From the NCBI RefSeq assembly GCF_020615385.1, contig NZ_JAJAVB010000026.1:26816-90815 (forward strand): 64,000 bases of DNA, read 5' to 3'. This document shows, in pieces, positions 26,791-36,826 of this stretch (position 1 is the stretch's first letter; each line of letters begins with the position of its first letter). Both the position numbers and the translations under genes were made by a program. This DNA is from Jiella soli. GTDB taxonomy: Bacteria > Pseudomonadota > Alphaproteobacteria > Rhizobiales > Rhizobiaceae. A model generated the notes under the pieces. That model saw nothing but the letters and a program-made list of their open reading frames with translations. It made no database searches and was not told the DNA's origin.

Positions 26791-28668
26791 TCAGCGTGGC
26801 GCGATCGGGCAGGCATGCGCGGGATCGAGGAGCGCATAGAGCTTCGCCGGCATGCGCGTCTTCGGATAGGTCGTCTGCCAGCCGACGAAGTCCGAGGTCA
26901 CCGCGGAAACGGCTCGCGGAACGTCGGGTCGCTCCCGGCCGACGGGGGCGACCGCCCGGACTGTGCCCGCGGCGTCCGTCAGGAGCATGGCCGGCGGCGG
27001 GCGGCGATGGGAGAGATCGAAACTCCAGCCCTCCACCGGCAGCGGGTCCGCCGCCGCCTCGGGCACTTTCCCCATCGCGCCAAGGCAGGCCTCGGGCGCG
27101 GTGATCTCCACATGCCGCGTCAAGGGATCGCCGATCCAGTCCAGCGGCAGTGGCGGCGGGTCGCTCACCGAGGAGAAGGGCGGCAGGACGCGGATCTCGT
27201 CCTTCGAGAAGGCGTCGAGGACGTAGCGCACCTGCGAGGCGCCGGCGTCCTGCAGGCGGGTGACGCCGATCTCCATCGCTTCGAAGCCAGTCGCAAACAG
27301 GCGGTGCGGCGGCGGGGCGACGACGAGCATGTCAGGCCCGGGGGCTTGCCCCTCCTGCCAGAGCCGCCGCCTTGCAGCGAGGGTTTCGTCGAGGAGGCCG
27401 ACGTCGTGGACGAGCGCCGGCGAAAGAGCGGCCAGCGGAACGGCGACCGACAAAGCGAGCGCCAGCTCGGCCAATCCGCGCCGGGCGAGCCGAGCCCGCA
27501 GATCCTCGGTCAGACAGGCGGCGACGATCCGCGCCGCCGCGAGAAGGGCAAGAAAGACGAGCACCCGGCGCACGCTCGCATGACGCTCGCAGCACAACAG
27601 GCCGAACTGGTAGAACGCGCCGAAGGTCGACAGGAAGCCCGTCGCGACCGTCGCCAGGAACAGCGCCGCCGGGCCGGCAAGCTCCGCCTTCCCGCGATCG
27701 GCCAGCCGCACGAACATCGCGGTCGCCCCGAGGAGGAAGAGGCCCCGCGCAGCCAGTCCGACCACGGTTTCGAGGCCCTGATCGACCAGGAAGGCTTCCC
27801 GCAGCACCTGCAAGGCGCCGCGAAGGACCGACGGCCACAGAAGATGCGTGGCCGCGGCCTCGAGCCCCCCCTCCGTCGCCTTGCTGACGCGGCCTTCGAC
27901 CAGAAGCACCAGAAGGACGAGCGAGACGCAAAGGGAAATAAGGAAGGGCAGGACGGCGAGCGCGTTCCGCGCGAACCGCTCGGGCCGGGACGCCTGCAGG
28001 CGAGCCGGGCCGAGCGCGGCCGAACCGCCGCGGATCTCGGTCAAGAGGAAGGCGACGAGGACCAGGGCGGAGAAGGTCAGCGCGAAAAACGATCCGACCT
28101 CGGCGGAGGTGGCGCCAAGAACCAGGAGCGCGGCCATCGCCGCGTTGACCCCTGTCCTGCCGATCCCGCAGAAGCAGGCGAGCCCCGCCACCGCCAGGAA
28201 AGCGCTCACCGTCGGCAGGTAGGCGGCCGCCCCCTGGACCCAGTAGAGCAGCTCCGAATTGTTCCGGGCGAGGATCACATGGAGGAGGAGAACCAGGGCG
28301 AGCAGCGTGCCACTGCGCCTGCGGCCGCCCGACAGGCGCAAGGCCGGCAGAAGCGCGAGGCCGAAGAGGATCAGCCAGAGCCCCATCAGCATGGGCGCGA
28401 TCAGCTGGCGGCCGGTCGCGGCGACGGCGAGCTGGTAGAGATAGAGGACGAATTCGGAGAACGGCCTGGGGCTCCAGGTGATCATCCGGTGGAGAACGCC
28501 GTCCAGTCCGAATTCGCGGACCGCCGCGGCATTGGCATATTCGTCGGGCTGCCAGTAGCCGGCGAGGGTCATCGCGAAGAAGACCAGGAAGACGGCGAGG
28601 CAGGCGGTAAGGATCCAGCGTTGCCAGGACGGCGCCGCAGGATCGACGCTTCGAGCAAGGCTCGTCAT
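26791..28668 (-). CDS. Polytopic membrane protein (GT-C or DUF6056-like)
   Basis: The 625-residue protein has about ten to twelve hydrophobic segments in residues 18-420 and a soluble C-terminal tail of about 200 residues. A W-Q-P-D-E-Y motif in the first periplasmic loop recalls the D-D/D-E motifs of GT-C enzymes and DUF6056 proteins. It may transfer sugars from polyprenyl phosphate on the outer face of the inner membrane or modify the glycan being exported. It lies between rmlA and the exporter genes on the same strand, with gaps of 182 and 141 bp. Confidence 0.7.
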   Translation of the reverse strand: MTSLARSVDPAAPSWQRWILTACLAVFLVFFAMTLAGYWQPDEYANAAAVREFGLDGVLHRMITWSPRPFSEFVLYLYQLAVAATGRQLIAPMLMGLWLILFGLALLPALRLSGGRRRSGTLLALVLLLHVILARNNSELLYWVQGAAAYLPTVSAFLAVAGLACFCGIGRTGVNAAMAALLVLGATSAEVGSFFALTFSALVLVAFLLTEIRGGSAALGPARLQASRPERFARNALAVLPFLISLCVSLVLLVLLVEGRVSKATEGGLEAAATHLLWPSVLRGALQVLREAFLVDQGLETVVGLAARGLFLLGATAMFVRLADRGKAELAGPAALFLATVATGFLSTFGAFYQFGLLCCERHASVRRVLVFLALLAAARIVAACLTEDLRARLARRGLAELALALSVAVPLAALSPALVHDVGLLDETLAARRRLWQEGQAPGPDMLVVAPPPHRLFATGFEAMEIGVTRLQDAGASQVRYVLDAFSKDEIRVLPPFSSVSDPPPLPLDWIGDPLTRHVEITAPEACLGAMGKVPEAAADPLPVEGWSFDLSHRRPPPAMLLTDAAGTVRAVAPVGRERPDVPRAVSAVTSDFVGWQTTYPKTRMPAKLYALLDPAHACPIAPR

Positions 28669-28809
28669 GCCCCCATCACTCCGCCACAGGTTCCGCGCGA
28701 ATCCCCCTCGCGTGTCGCCCCGGCCTATGACGCGACGGACGATTGTGCAAGGTGCGGACGCAACCTCAGAACAAGCCGGACCGTCTCGACCGCCGCGCTC
28801 GGCGAAGCC

Positions 28810-29619
28810 TCACGCTGAGGCTGCTTCGATCTCCGCGGCTTCCGCGTCCGCCTCGGCATCCATGTCGGCGAGCTTCTCCTTGCCGGCATAGCGCTCCATC
28901 ACCTCGCGATAGGGCCCGTCGTCGATGATACGGCCGTGTTCGAGCCGGATCGCCCGCGTGCACAGGCGCGCCAGGAGGGCCCGGCTGTGCGAGGCCAGAA
29001 CCAGGATGCCGGCCTGCGAGATGAAGGTCTGGATCCGCCGCTTCGCCTTGTCGATGAAGGCGGCGTCGCCAGCGCCGAGCCCTTCGTCGAGAAGCAGGAT
29101 CTCCGGATTGATGCTGGTCGAGATGGCGAAGGACAGCCGCGTTTGCATGCCCGCCGAATAGGTCCGGATCGGCATGTCGAGAAACGGCCCGAGTTCGGTG
29201 AAGTCGGCGATTTCCTCCAGCCGGTCCTCGATCTGGCGACGCGAAAGGCCGAGAAACAGGCCGCGCAGCCGGATGTTGTCATAGCCGGTGGCGTCGGAAT
29301 CCATGCCGAAGCTGATGTCGAACAAGGGGGCGATGTGGCCGCGGATCAGGATGGATCCGGTCTGCGGCGGATAGATGCCGGCGAGGACGCGCAGGAGCGT
29401 CGTCTTGCCGGCGCCGTTGTGTCCGATCAGCGCGACGCGTTCGCCGTGGTTGATCGACAGGGAGATGTCGCTGAGTGCCTCCACGCAGGTGCGCTGGCGC
29501 GAGTCCGAGCCGACCCGGCCGCCCGTGGCGCTCGAGACAATCCGGTTGCGCAGGGACCGTGCCGAGCCGCCGTAGATCGGGAAGCTGACGGCGACATTCT
29601 GAAGCTTGATGGAATTCAC
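28810..29619 (-). CDS. wzt: ABC transporter ATP-binding protein for polysaccharide export (Wzt/KpsT type)
   Basis: The 269-residue ATPase has Walker A G-H-N-G-A-G-K-T at 66-73, signature Y-S-A-G-M at 154-158, Walker B I-L-L-L-D-E at 174-179 and the switch histidine at 211. The Y-S-A-G-M variant and the short length without a C-terminal carbohydrate-binding domain fit KpsT-like members that export capsule or teichoic-acid-like chains. The start is GTG, 7 bp after the stop of the permease gene, so the two form one unit. Confidence 0.93.
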   Translation of the reverse strand: MNSIKLQNVAVSFPIYGGSARSLRNRIVSSATGGRVGSDSRQRTCVEALSDISLSINHGERVALIGHNGAGKTTLLRVLAGIYPPQTGSILIRGHIAPLFDISFGMDSDATGYDNIRLRGLFLGLSRRQIEDRLEEIADFTELGPFLDMPIRTYSAGMQTRLSFAISTSINPEILLLDEGLGAGDAAFIDKAKRRIQTFISQAGILVLASHSRALLARLCTRAIRLEHGRIIDDGPYREVMERYAGKEKLADMDAEADAEAAEIEAASA

Positions 29620-29626
29620 GTCACTC

Positions 29627-30535
29627 TTACAGCCAATAGGGGATCCGCCAGCGGAACCGTGCGTAGAACAGGAAGGCGATCAGGCAGTTGACGACGGTGA
29701 ACACCAGGGAGAACTCCCAGTTCACCACAGTCGGAAACCCTGTCAGGATGGGCGCGCGGACCAGTTCGATCAGATGATAGAGCGGGTTCCAGTCTGCGAT
29801 CACCTGGCGGTCCTGCAGGCTGTCGGCGTGCCAGATCACCGGCGTCACGAAGAACAGCGTCTGAACGACGTTGCTCATCAGCGGAGGAATGTCGCGGAAG
29901 CGCGCGCTGAGCGTGCCGAGGAGCAGGCCGAAGGCGGCGCCGTTGATGACGACGATGCAGAGGCCGACGAGCGACATGAAGCCGACCCAGCCCGGATTGA
30001 TGCCGAAGATGAACAGCACTAGCGCGATGATGATGATGTTGTGGAAGAAGATGATCAGCGACCGCCAGATCAGGCGGAAGAGGTGTACCGACAGCGGCGC
30101 CGGCATCTGCTTGATCGCGGCTTCCGCGCCGGTGAATGTGCCGCAACCTTCCATGATGAAGCCGGCAAGCAAAGTCCAGATGACGATGCCCACACTCAGA
30201 TAGGGCAGATATTCCTGGAGCGACATCTTGAACAGCGCGCCATAGGTGATGCCGAGGCCGCCGACAAAGGCGGCCAAGCTCAGCGTCACCCAGAACGGTC
30301 CCATGACCGAGCGGCGATAGCGCTGGCGCATATCAAGCCAGCCCATGGTTCCCCACAGTTCAACCAGCTTCAGCCCGGCGACAAGGTCGGCGAAGGTGGA
30401 ACTGATGGGGGATTGCCGGTAATTCGCCGCGTCATAATCGACGGTTGCGACAGGCATTTCAACGGTTGTCGCGGACAGGGGTCTGCTCCGAAATCGCTGC
30501 GTCGCTCGGCTCTTAACAGAATTGGAATCGGACAT
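29627..30535 (-). CDS. wzm: ABC-2 type polysaccharide export permease (Wzm/KpsM type)
   Basis: The 302-residue protein has a cytosolic N-terminus of about 60 residues, then R-Q-R-Y-R-R-S-V-M-G-P-F-W and six hydrophobic segments. The W-N-P-L-Y-H-L-I-E-L-V-R motif near the end is characteristic of polysaccharide ABC-2 permeases. Together with the adjacent ATPase it would carry a lipid-linked glycan across the inner membrane. The gene follows the peptidase-like gene by 18 bp. Confidence 0.94.
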   Translation of the reverse strand: MSDSNSVKSRATQRFRSRPLSATTVEMPVATVDYDAANYRQSPISSTFADLVAGLKLVELWGTMGWLDMRQRYRRSVMGPFWVTLSLAAFVGGLGITYGALFKMSLQEYLPYLSVGIVIWTLLAGFIMEGCGTFTGAEAAIKQMPAPLSVHLFRLIWRSLIIFFHNIIIIALVLFIFGINPGWVGFMSLVGLCIVVINGAAFGLLLGTLSARFRDIPPLMSNVVQTLFFVTPVIWHADSLQDRQVIADWNPLYHLIELVRAPILTGFPTVVNWEFSLVFTVVNCLIAFLFYARFRWRIPYWL

Positions 30536-30553
30536 GAAGCAGCAGGTTTGGTG

Positions 30554-31603
30554 TTATTCGGCTGCTCCGCCCGCTTTGACAGGGATGGTGCGGTTCTCTT
30601 CGAGCACCGTCTCACCGTGACGCAACAGCGATACGGTGACTTGCCAATCACCCGGCTGCAGAGCCCTCTTCTTCCCGGCAAAGCTGGAATAGGTAGCCTT
30701 GTGCCGGTTCATTGGCGCGCTGTCAGCTGCAAAGAAGGACGATCCGTCCGGCGCAGTGATCGTGGTGCGGATGATGTCGCCGGCTTCCAGATTGATGAAC
30801 CAGCTCCAGGCAATCGTCACCGGCGCGCCGGCATCGGGCGCTGCGGGCGGTCCTTTCTCTAACAGCCTGTCATGGTCGACAGGACCACCGGCCATCCCGA
30901 ACCCAAGCAGCTGCGTCTTGGAGCCCGACAGCGCGGCGGCGGCCTTTTGGTCGAACAGGGTAGTCGCGAGCGTGCTGGACCTAACGCAGCCCTCGGTGAG
31001 ATCGCGGCCGCTGATCGGATCAACTTTCTGGCCGGCACGGCGCACCGACAGATGAACGTGGGGAAACTGCACCCAGCCGGAGGCGCCGATCTCGCCGAGT
31101 TTCTGCCCGGCTTCGACCTGCTCGCCGCGATGAACGGCGATGCTGCCGCGGCGCATATGGCAATACTGCGTTTCAAGCCCGTCCGGATGTGTGAGCACGA
31201 CGCCATTGCCGCATTCGCGCCCGGCGATCGACTGCCGATCCTGAGACGTTTCTACCAGGTGATCGGCCATGCCGTCGCGCACGCCGCGCACGGTGCCCGA
31301 AAGTGCCGCCACCACCGGTTCGTGCCGGTCGAAGTCTGTGAGGCTTCGAATCCGAATGTCGATCCCGTCATGGCCGTCATAGGTGGCACCGCCGCAAAAC
31401 GGATCGCTCGCCTCCGGCCCCGGATCCATGTCGGGCAGCTGCTGGACAAAGCAGTCGGTGCCGATGGCGCAGGTCACCGGGAGGCGCAATGCATTTGGCT
31501 CCGCCGCCGTGGCCATTTTTGTTGCAGATAAGGTCCCGGCGAGAATCAGGCCAAGGGCAAAAATGCTCCATTCCCGCGCCTTGGTTTGACAAAGACTCAT
31601 CAT
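30554..31603 (-). CDS. Secreted M23 (LytM) family metallopeptidase-like protein
   Basis: A signal peptide covers about residues 1-34. The M23 zinc motif is complete: H78-x-x-x-D82 (G-H-D-G-I-D), a further histidine at 149 (Q-Y-C-H-M), and H-V-H at 182-184. A C-terminal domain of about 130 residues ends in a beta-rich segment. M23 enzymes cut peptidoglycan cross-bridges, or act as scaffolds if degenerate; here the zinc ligands are kept. The ATG at 31603 with AGAAGGGA upstream is preferred over the longer frame, because it puts the signal peptide at the N-terminus. It is probably the first gene of the exporter operon. Confidence 0.85.
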   Translation of the reverse strand: MMSLCQTKAREWSIFALGLILAGTLSATKMATAAEPNALRLPVTCAIGTDCFVQQLPDMDPGPEASDPFCGGATYDGHDGIDIRIRSLTDFDRHEPVVAALSGTVRGVRDGMADHLVETSQDRQSIAGRECGNGVVLTHPDGLETQYCHMRRGSIAVHRGEQVEAGQKLGEIGASGWVQFPHVHLSVRRAGQKVDPISGRDLTEGCVRSSTLATTLFDQKAAAALSGSKTQLLGFGMAGGPVDHDRLLEKGPPAAPDAGAPVTIAWSWFINLEAGDIIRTTITAPDGSSFFAADSAPMNRHKATYSSFAGKKRALQPGDWQVTVSLLRHGETVLEENRTIPVKAGGAAE

Positions 31604-32089
31604 GAAAGATCCCTTCTTCGGCCCTTTCCTGCCAGCAGGAAGGGCTTGTCGCGAGACCAGTTGAGACTCTTGCAATAAAGAGTGATATTTATGGCTGGCA
31701 GCCTCATGGGGGCGTTCTTCGCGCGGGCGCGGGCATGCAGCGGCGGCCACGTTTTCTCCGACGTGGCCGCACCCCACGCCCACGCGGCGGGTGCGACCCG
31801 ATCCTGAGGCTTTAGCTGTGCGAACCCTGACCATCCCGATCAACCGGTCGAGACGTCAACTCTACACATGCATGTCGAATCATTCAATTCCATCCTCAAT
31901 TGCGCCCTCTCGGAGGGAACTCTCATCACCATAACCTTCCGTTCTCCTAGGCTTCGCCGAAGGCGAGGGTGGCTGCTTTGGGCTGCTATCACGGCCCACT
32001 TTGCGGCAGCCGCGGCGCTCGCCGAGACGGTGTTGATGCGCTAGAGCGCTCGTGGGCCATGTTCTGGCCCACCCTGTAGGAGAGCCGCC
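31604..32089. other. Divergent intergenic region with a 10-bp stem hairpin
   Basis: No gene is visible. The region separates the minus-strand export operon from the plus-strand RgpF-like gene and should hold both promoters. At 31743-31770 there is a perfect inverted repeat (GCGGCCACGT / ACGTGGCCGC, 8-base loop) without a T-run, so it may be an operator or leader hairpin and not a terminator. Confidence 0.5.
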
Positions 32090-32155
32090 ATATTCGGATC
32101 GCAGCTTGCGGACGGCGATCGTCCCGCCCCTCCCTTTGAGCCGGTCGCAGTCTTC

Positions 32156-33034
32156 GTGCATGTCCATTATCTCGACGTCTGGGAGGATCTCGCAAAGACG
32201 TTGGCCGAGCGGATGAACGTGCCCTTCCGGCTGATTATCACGTCTTCGCTGCCGAGCGAGGTGATCGCGCGACCCGTCACACCATATCTCGTCGAGATGA
32301 TCATGATTCCGACGGACAATCGCGGCCGGGACATCCGGCCATTTCTCCTCGCCTATGGTCGCGTCGAGGACTATGCGATCGGCCTCAAGCTTCACACCAA
32401 GCGTTCCACCCATCTCGACCGCGGCGAGAACTGGCGGGCCGAGATGATCGAGTCTCTCCTGCCTCCTCAAGGCGTAGTTGCGATAAAGCAGGCGATGGAA
32501 CAGATACCGCGCATCGGCCTGATCGCGCCGCAGGGGCTGTTTCTGTCGATCCGGGAATGGATGTTGGACAATCGTAAAGGTATCGAGCGAACCGCCCGAG
32601 CGCTGTCACTGAAGGCCGACTACCGCTCGATCGCGAACGGATATTTTTCGGCGGGCTCGATGTTCTGGTTCCGCCGCGAGGCGCTTGTCGCCTTTTCAGC
32701 CCCGCCGCTACTTGCCATGTTTGAAGCCGAAGAGGGCCAGTTCGACGGAACGACTGCCCATGCGATCGAACGGCTGTTCGCCTTTGCTGCGGAGCACCGG
32801 GGCTTTGTCGCTTTGCCGATGGATATACTCTTGCAGGCTCAGGCCGACATGTCCGAGGCGGATCTGCGTCAGCTTTCGCGCTCGCGCCGCACTGTCGTTA
32901 GCCGAGCCCTTTATCCTCTCGCAATCCATCGCGTCGTGCGCCGCTATGCTCCCTTTCTCTTTTCCGTTTATCGGCAGGTTCCAAAACCGCTCAGGACGTT
33001 CCTGCGTGAGCGTTTCATCGGCTCGCGGCGTTGA
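32156..33034 (+). CDS. RgpF-like (rhamnan synthesis protein F) protein 1
   Basis: The protein matches the RgpF family pattern: V-F-V-H-V-H-Y-L-D-V-W, N-R-G-R-D-I-R-P-F-L, K-L-H-T-K-R-S, and F-S-A-G-S-M-F-W-F-R. It is a paralogue of the gene at 37387-38355. The GTG at 32156 is the first standard start, but homology continues 22 codons upstream to an ATA at 32090 preceded by AGGAGAG at 32078-32084, with an in-frame stop at 32042. The family is tied to rhamnose-glucan polymer assembly; the exact activity is not settled. Confidence 0.85.
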   Translation: MHVHYLDVWEDLAKTLAERMNVPFRLIITSSLPSEVIARPVTPYLVEMIMIPTDNRGRDIRPFLLAYGRVEDYAIGLKLHTKRSTHLDRGENWRAEMIESLLPPQGVVAIKQAMEQIPRIGLIAPQGLFLSIREWMLDNRKGIERTARALSLKADYRSIANGYFSAGSMFWFRREALVAFSAPPLLAMFEAEEGQFDGTTAHAIERLFAFAAEHRGFVALPMDILLQAQADMSEADLRQLSRSRRTVVSRALYPLAIHRVVRRYAPFLFSVYRQVPKPLRTFLRERFIGSRR

Positions 33035-33069
33035 GAGCCTAGAGAACGGCCGTTTTGAAAAGGAGGCGG

Positions 33070-35460
33070 TCACCCGTTCGCTTTGAACTCATCCGGCGTC
33101 TTGTCATTTTCGATAGGGTTACCTGAATTTGGCTTGGAAGCTCTTACACCCCGACAGGGGGAGCGACTGATCGCTAGTTGCGTCTCGCGCAGCGCGAACT
33201 CCTTCTGCCGATCGAGCGTGGTGGTGGCGATGGTCTGCGACCAGTCCATCATCAGGCCGTAGCATTCGTCCCCGCCCTTAACGATTGCGCCGTAGCGTTC
33301 CAGGAACAGGGCGGTATCCTCGATATGCGGTGAGCCGCCGCGCGTGACCGACTCGTGGTGGGTGGCGACAACCGGTCCGACATAGGTCGAGCGGTAGCCG
33401 AGCGCGCCGATACGCATGCACAGATCGGTGTCGTTGAATCCAACGCCGAGCTTTTCATCGAAGCCGCCTACCGCCTCGAACAGCTCCGCCTTGACGACCA
33501 TCAGCGCCGCCGTCACCGCGCTGTAGTCACGGGTAGAGACGAGCGAAGCGAGGTGGCTTGGATGCCGGCGCCCAGTCGCCAGCGCGAACATCGGCTCGAA
33601 CCGGTGGGCGTGGTCGGCCGGACCGACCAGTCCGACAACGACGCCGGCGTGCTGGACCCGGCCATCCGGATATTGCAGGCAGCATCCAACGATCCCGACG
33701 TCGGGATAGGCGAACTGCGACAGGAGCCGGTCGAGCCAGTCCGCAGTGACGAGCTCGATATCGTTGTTCATGAAGACGAGGTGGGAATAGGTCCCGTGCG
33801 CGCGCAGCGCGGCCACTGCCGCATTGTTGATGGCCGAGAAGTTCCAGGGTCCTTCATGGGACATAACTGTGATGCGACCGGCCTCCGCCTCAGCCTTCAG
33901 GAAGGCGACCGTGTCCGCATCGTCGCTTTCATGGTCGATGACGACGATGTCTGCCGCTGTGCGGTTCTGAGCCGCCCGTTCCTTAAGCGAGGCGAGACAG
34001 GCGGACAGAAGGTCCTTGCGGTTCTTCGTTGGGATGACGATTGCCACCTTCGCCTCCGGCACCGGGGGTCTCACGTCGTATTCGTTGAAGTTCGCCCCGT
34101 CGCGGACCTCGAAGCCCTCCCAGTCTGTGGTCGCTTCGAGATAGCGCCGGATCGCACCACGCGTGTTTGTCAACACCTGTTCAGCCTTGGCATGGCCGAG
34201 GCTGCTGTCGTGGGTGCGCCAGTAGTAGAGCACCATCGGGATCTGCACGACGTTGTGCGACCTGGCAATGCAGCGCAGAGCGAAGTCGACGTCGTGTGAA
34301 ATGCTCATGGTCTCGTCGAGAAGACCGGCTGAAAGAGCTATCGTGCGCCGGATGAAGATCGGATGCACGATGTAGGGGTGGCTGAGATAGTAGCGGATGT
34401 CGAAGCGGGGGCGCGTGGCGATCGCCCGGACCGCTTTCATCTCTGCGTCGGTGACCGCTTCGTCGGCGAAGTAGATATCCGCCGGCAGGGCGCGCGAGGC
34501 ATAGCGGAACGCGGCGACGAAGGACGGATCCACGCGGTCGTCATGGTCGATGACGACGACATAGTCGCCGCTCGCCCGGCGGATCCCGGCATTGGTGGCC
34601 GCCGATACGCCGCGGTTCTCGTCGAGGGTGACGAACGTCTTGCGGGCAATCCCTTCGCAGGCCGTCTCGGCCGCCTGCACCAGCTCGGGCTGCGTACCGT
34701 CGAAGACCAGAACGAGCTCGAAATTGGGATCGCTTTGTGCCGCGAAGCTGGCAAGGAGAGCCTCGAGCCACTCCACCGGCGGGTGGTAGATTGGCACGAC
34801 GACCGAAAGGGAAGCGCTCGCAGCCGGAGATGCCGAGGCCGTGGCCACTGCGAGGTCCTCGCGATTGCGCTGCGCCACCTGGCGTGCGAACAGCCGCATC
34901 TCCATCGTCGGCTGACTATGAATGACGCGGGACGGAATCAGCATTTCGCCCAGCGCTCGCCTGAGTCCTGGCCAGCCACTACGGCGCAGGATCTGTCCGG
35001 CCAGCGAGAGATCTGCAGCAAGCCGCTTCGGCGAGCGCGCCCGTCCGCCGAGAACGGAAGCGGCGCGGGCAAGCCGGCGACGGGTGGTCGACATGCGTTT
35101 CAGCGTCGCTTCACCAATTTGTACGCTCTCCGTGGACAGGACGGGCGCGAGACGCAGGATTCCGCAACCGGGCGGCAGCACGAAATAGGCATGGAGCCTG
35201 TCGGCGGTGCGCTCGATCGACAGACGGATCGGCATGCGCTCGCTGCCCGGCGAACAGTCGGCCAGAACCACCGAGGCGTCCTCGAACAGCGCTGCGTCGG
35301 GAGTCTCGAGCGTGAGGCGATAGAGTCCGATCTCCAGTGCCGAAGATCCCAGGAGAAGGAATTCCGGTCGGTGCGCGGTGATTTCATAGGTCGTGGCCGC
35401 TTCGGGATCCGGCCGGATGAGGCCGCTTTCGGGCACGAGATCGAGACGGATGGCCTTCAT
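33070..35460 (-). CDS. Tandem GT2 glycosyltransferase
   Basis: The 796-residue protein has an N-terminal beta-rich region of about 200 residues, then two GT2 domains. The first begins near residue 218 (S-V-V-V-P-I-Y, I-D-H-D-D-R-V-D). The second begins near 476 (A-I-V-I-P-T-K-N-R, M-N-N-D-I-E-L, F-N-D-T-D-L-C). Each domain has its own metal-binding acidic motif, so it may add two sugars or polymerise a disaccharide. It converges with RgpF-like gene 1 (35 bp between the stops) and its 5' end faces the replication region. Confidence 0.9.
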   Translation of the reverse strand: MKAIRLDLVPESGLIRPDPEAATTYEITAHRPEFLLLGSSALEIGLYRLTLETPDAALFEDASVVLADCSPGSERMPIRLSIERTADRLHAYFVLPPGCGILRLAPVLSTESVQIGEATLKRMSTTRRRLARAASVLGGRARSPKRLAADLSLAGQILRRSGWPGLRRALGEMLIPSRVIHSQPTMEMRLFARQVAQRNREDLAVATASASPAASASLSVVVPIYHPPVEWLEALLASFAAQSDPNFELVLVFDGTQPELVQAAETACEGIARKTFVTLDENRGVSAATNAGIRRASGDYVVVIDHDDRVDPSFVAAFRYASRALPADIYFADEAVTDAEMKAVRAIATRPRFDIRYYLSHPYIVHPIFIRRTIALSAGLLDETMSISHDVDFALRCIARSHNVVQIPMVLYYWRTHDSSLGHAKAEQVLTNTRGAIRRYLEATTDWEGFEVRDGANFNEYDVRPPVPEAKVAIVIPTKNRKDLLSACLASLKERAAQNRTAADIVVIDHESDDADTVAFLKAEAEAGRITVMSHEGPWNFSAINNAAVAALRAHGTYSHLVFMNNDIELVTADWLDRLLSQFAYPDVGIVGCCLQYPDGRVQHAGVVVGLVGPADHAHRFEPMFALATGRRHPSHLASLVSTRDYSAVTAALMVVKAELFEAVGGFDEKLGVGFNDTDLCMRIGALGYRSTYVGPVVATHHESVTRGGSPHIEDTALFLERYGAIVKGGDECYGLMMDWSQTIATTTLDRQKEFALRETQLAISRSPCRGVRASKPNSGNPIENDKTPDEFKANG

Positions 35461-35968
35461 GACGTCAGTCTGTCCCTTTCGGTGTCAGCTGGCGGCCGTC
35501 CGCTGAACGACACGCACTCGTCATCGTCGGAGCGATGAGGCACGGCGGGGTGTCCTGCCGTCCGTTCCTTCGTGCCGGATTGTCTTCAGACATTGCAGAC
35601 TTCATTCCGTTTCATCGTTGGGGCCGTCGCGGCGTCTATTGCTGGAAGGCGGATCACCCGCCCGTCGTTATCCAATCCGCGTCCGAGCAGCCAGCCGAAA
35701 GCCCACGGGCATAGCGCAAACGTCGCAGGAGGGGATCCCGCCGGTCCTTGGAAAACTGTGGCTGGGCAGAAGAGCGCGGCGACTAGCTCTCCCCGAATAT
35801 CTCATTTTTGACCAGGTCTCGCCCGACGCTCCGATGCGGGGCTGAGCGGATCGAAGGCAAAGCTTTGTGGTGCGGCTTTCGCCTGATCTTTTGGACGGAG
35901 AGGTCGTCTGGTCCGCCCGCACGGTATGCAGTTCATGCAAGAATGAGGTCTTCGGGGGGGCTGATCTT
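35461..35968. other. Non-coding region between the tandem GT2 gene and the replication gene
   Basis: No convincing gene is present; the open frames on both strands have shadow-like composition. The stretch contains one iteron in reverse orientation (35791-35804) and one forward iteron (35944-35957), so it belongs to the replication control region. Confidence 0.55.
35791..35804 (-). repeat. Outlying iteron (reverse orientation)
   Basis: The minus strand reads TGAGATATTCGGGG. It matches the iteron consensus TGAG, two or three variable bases, TTCGGGG. A nearly identical reverse copy lies at 37376-37389, so the replicon is framed on both sides. Confidence 0.7.
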
Positions 35969-35985
35969 CTATGAGGTTTTCGGGG
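35944..35985 (+). repeat. Two iterons at the 3' end of the replication gene
   Basis: TGAGGTCTTCGGGG lies at 35944-35957 and TGAGGTTTTCGGGG at 35972-35985. The second lies inside the last codons of the initiator gene, whose C-terminal residues are therefore set by the iteron. The spacing is 28 bp. Confidence 0.75.
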
Positions 35986-36826
35986 CGAGCCGGCGCAAGC
36001 GGTCCTGTGAGGGCATCGGGGGCGTGACATATTCGGCGGTTCCGGTGATGCGGGCGCGCCGTCCGACCTTCGGCCGCTGCGCCTCGGCATAGGCCTCGCG
36101 CAGTTCCGCCTCGCTCTTCTTCCACCAACCGAGCCCGATCCTGACCACCTTCTTGCCTTCCTTGATCGGCAGGACGCTGACGCCGAAAGGGGCGAGCCCG
36201 TTGATCTCCGCGACAGCCGGTTTGAGGACGTGCTTGTTGAATTCACCGAAAGATTTGTAGCGGCTCGGCGGCACGCCCATCATCAATCGGAAGTCGGCAA
36301 GCGAGTATTCCGCACTGGTCTTGTATTCGAGATTGACGAACTGTGCGAGGTTTTCATAGAGCGATACAGAGTATCGCGAAGTAAAAGCCATCAGGACAGG
36401 AATAGCGATGCGGCCCCAGATCTGCGATTCTCGCAGGACCTCGATCAGACGCTTGTCGAAACTGTAGGTCAGTATCCCGGCGGGGCGGTCAGGGTCGTCG
36501 AGATCGTTGCCGCCGAGGAACTGCACGCGTCGGGTCTTGCCGTCCATGTGCTTGACGGTGAGGATCGTGCGCATCAGCGCTTCAATCGCCTCCTCAACCA
36601 TCTCGTAGCCTTTGTGTCCGTCCGGCTTCAGGACGTCGATTTCGATCGTGTAATCCTTGCCGTCTTCGACACCCTGCATATGCGCGTTGTGCCAGAGGAT
36701 GGTGATTGCCCGGCGGGCGTTCAGAGTCAGCTCGTGATGGCCGGTAACCTGGATCAATTCCGCCGGCTTGACAGCCTCGCGGTCCTTCGGCGTGATTGTC
36801 AGAGTGAGGACAAGAGCTTTCGACAT
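35969..36826 (-). CDS. rep: Rep_3 family plasmid replication initiator
   Basis: The 285-residue protein has the two-winged-helix layout of Rep_3 initiators. The diagnostic stretch is S-V-S-L-Y-E-N-L-A-Q-F, then L-A-D-F-R-L-M-M-G-V-P, Y-K-S-F-G-E-F-N-K-H-V-L-K-P-A-V and E-I-N. Such proteins bind iterons as monomers to open the origin and repress their own gene as dimers. The start at 36826 has no strong ribosome site. Iterons of one consensus lie on both sides of the gene, which supports the call. No partition genes were found nearby. Confidence 0.93.
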   Translation of the reverse strand: MSKALVLTLTITPKDREAVKPAELIQVTGHHELTLNARRAITILWHNAHMQGVEDGKDYTIEIDVLKPDGHKGYEMVEEAIEALMRTILTVKHMDGKTRRVQFLGGNDLDDPDRPAGILTYSFDKRLIEVLRESQIWGRIAIPVLMAFTSRYSVSLYENLAQFVNLEYKTSAEYSLADFRLMMGVPPSRYKSFGEFNKHVLKPAVAEINGLAPFGVSVLPIKEGKKVVRIGLGWWKKSEAELREAYAEAQRPKVGRRARITGTAEYVTPPMPSQDRLRRLAPKTS

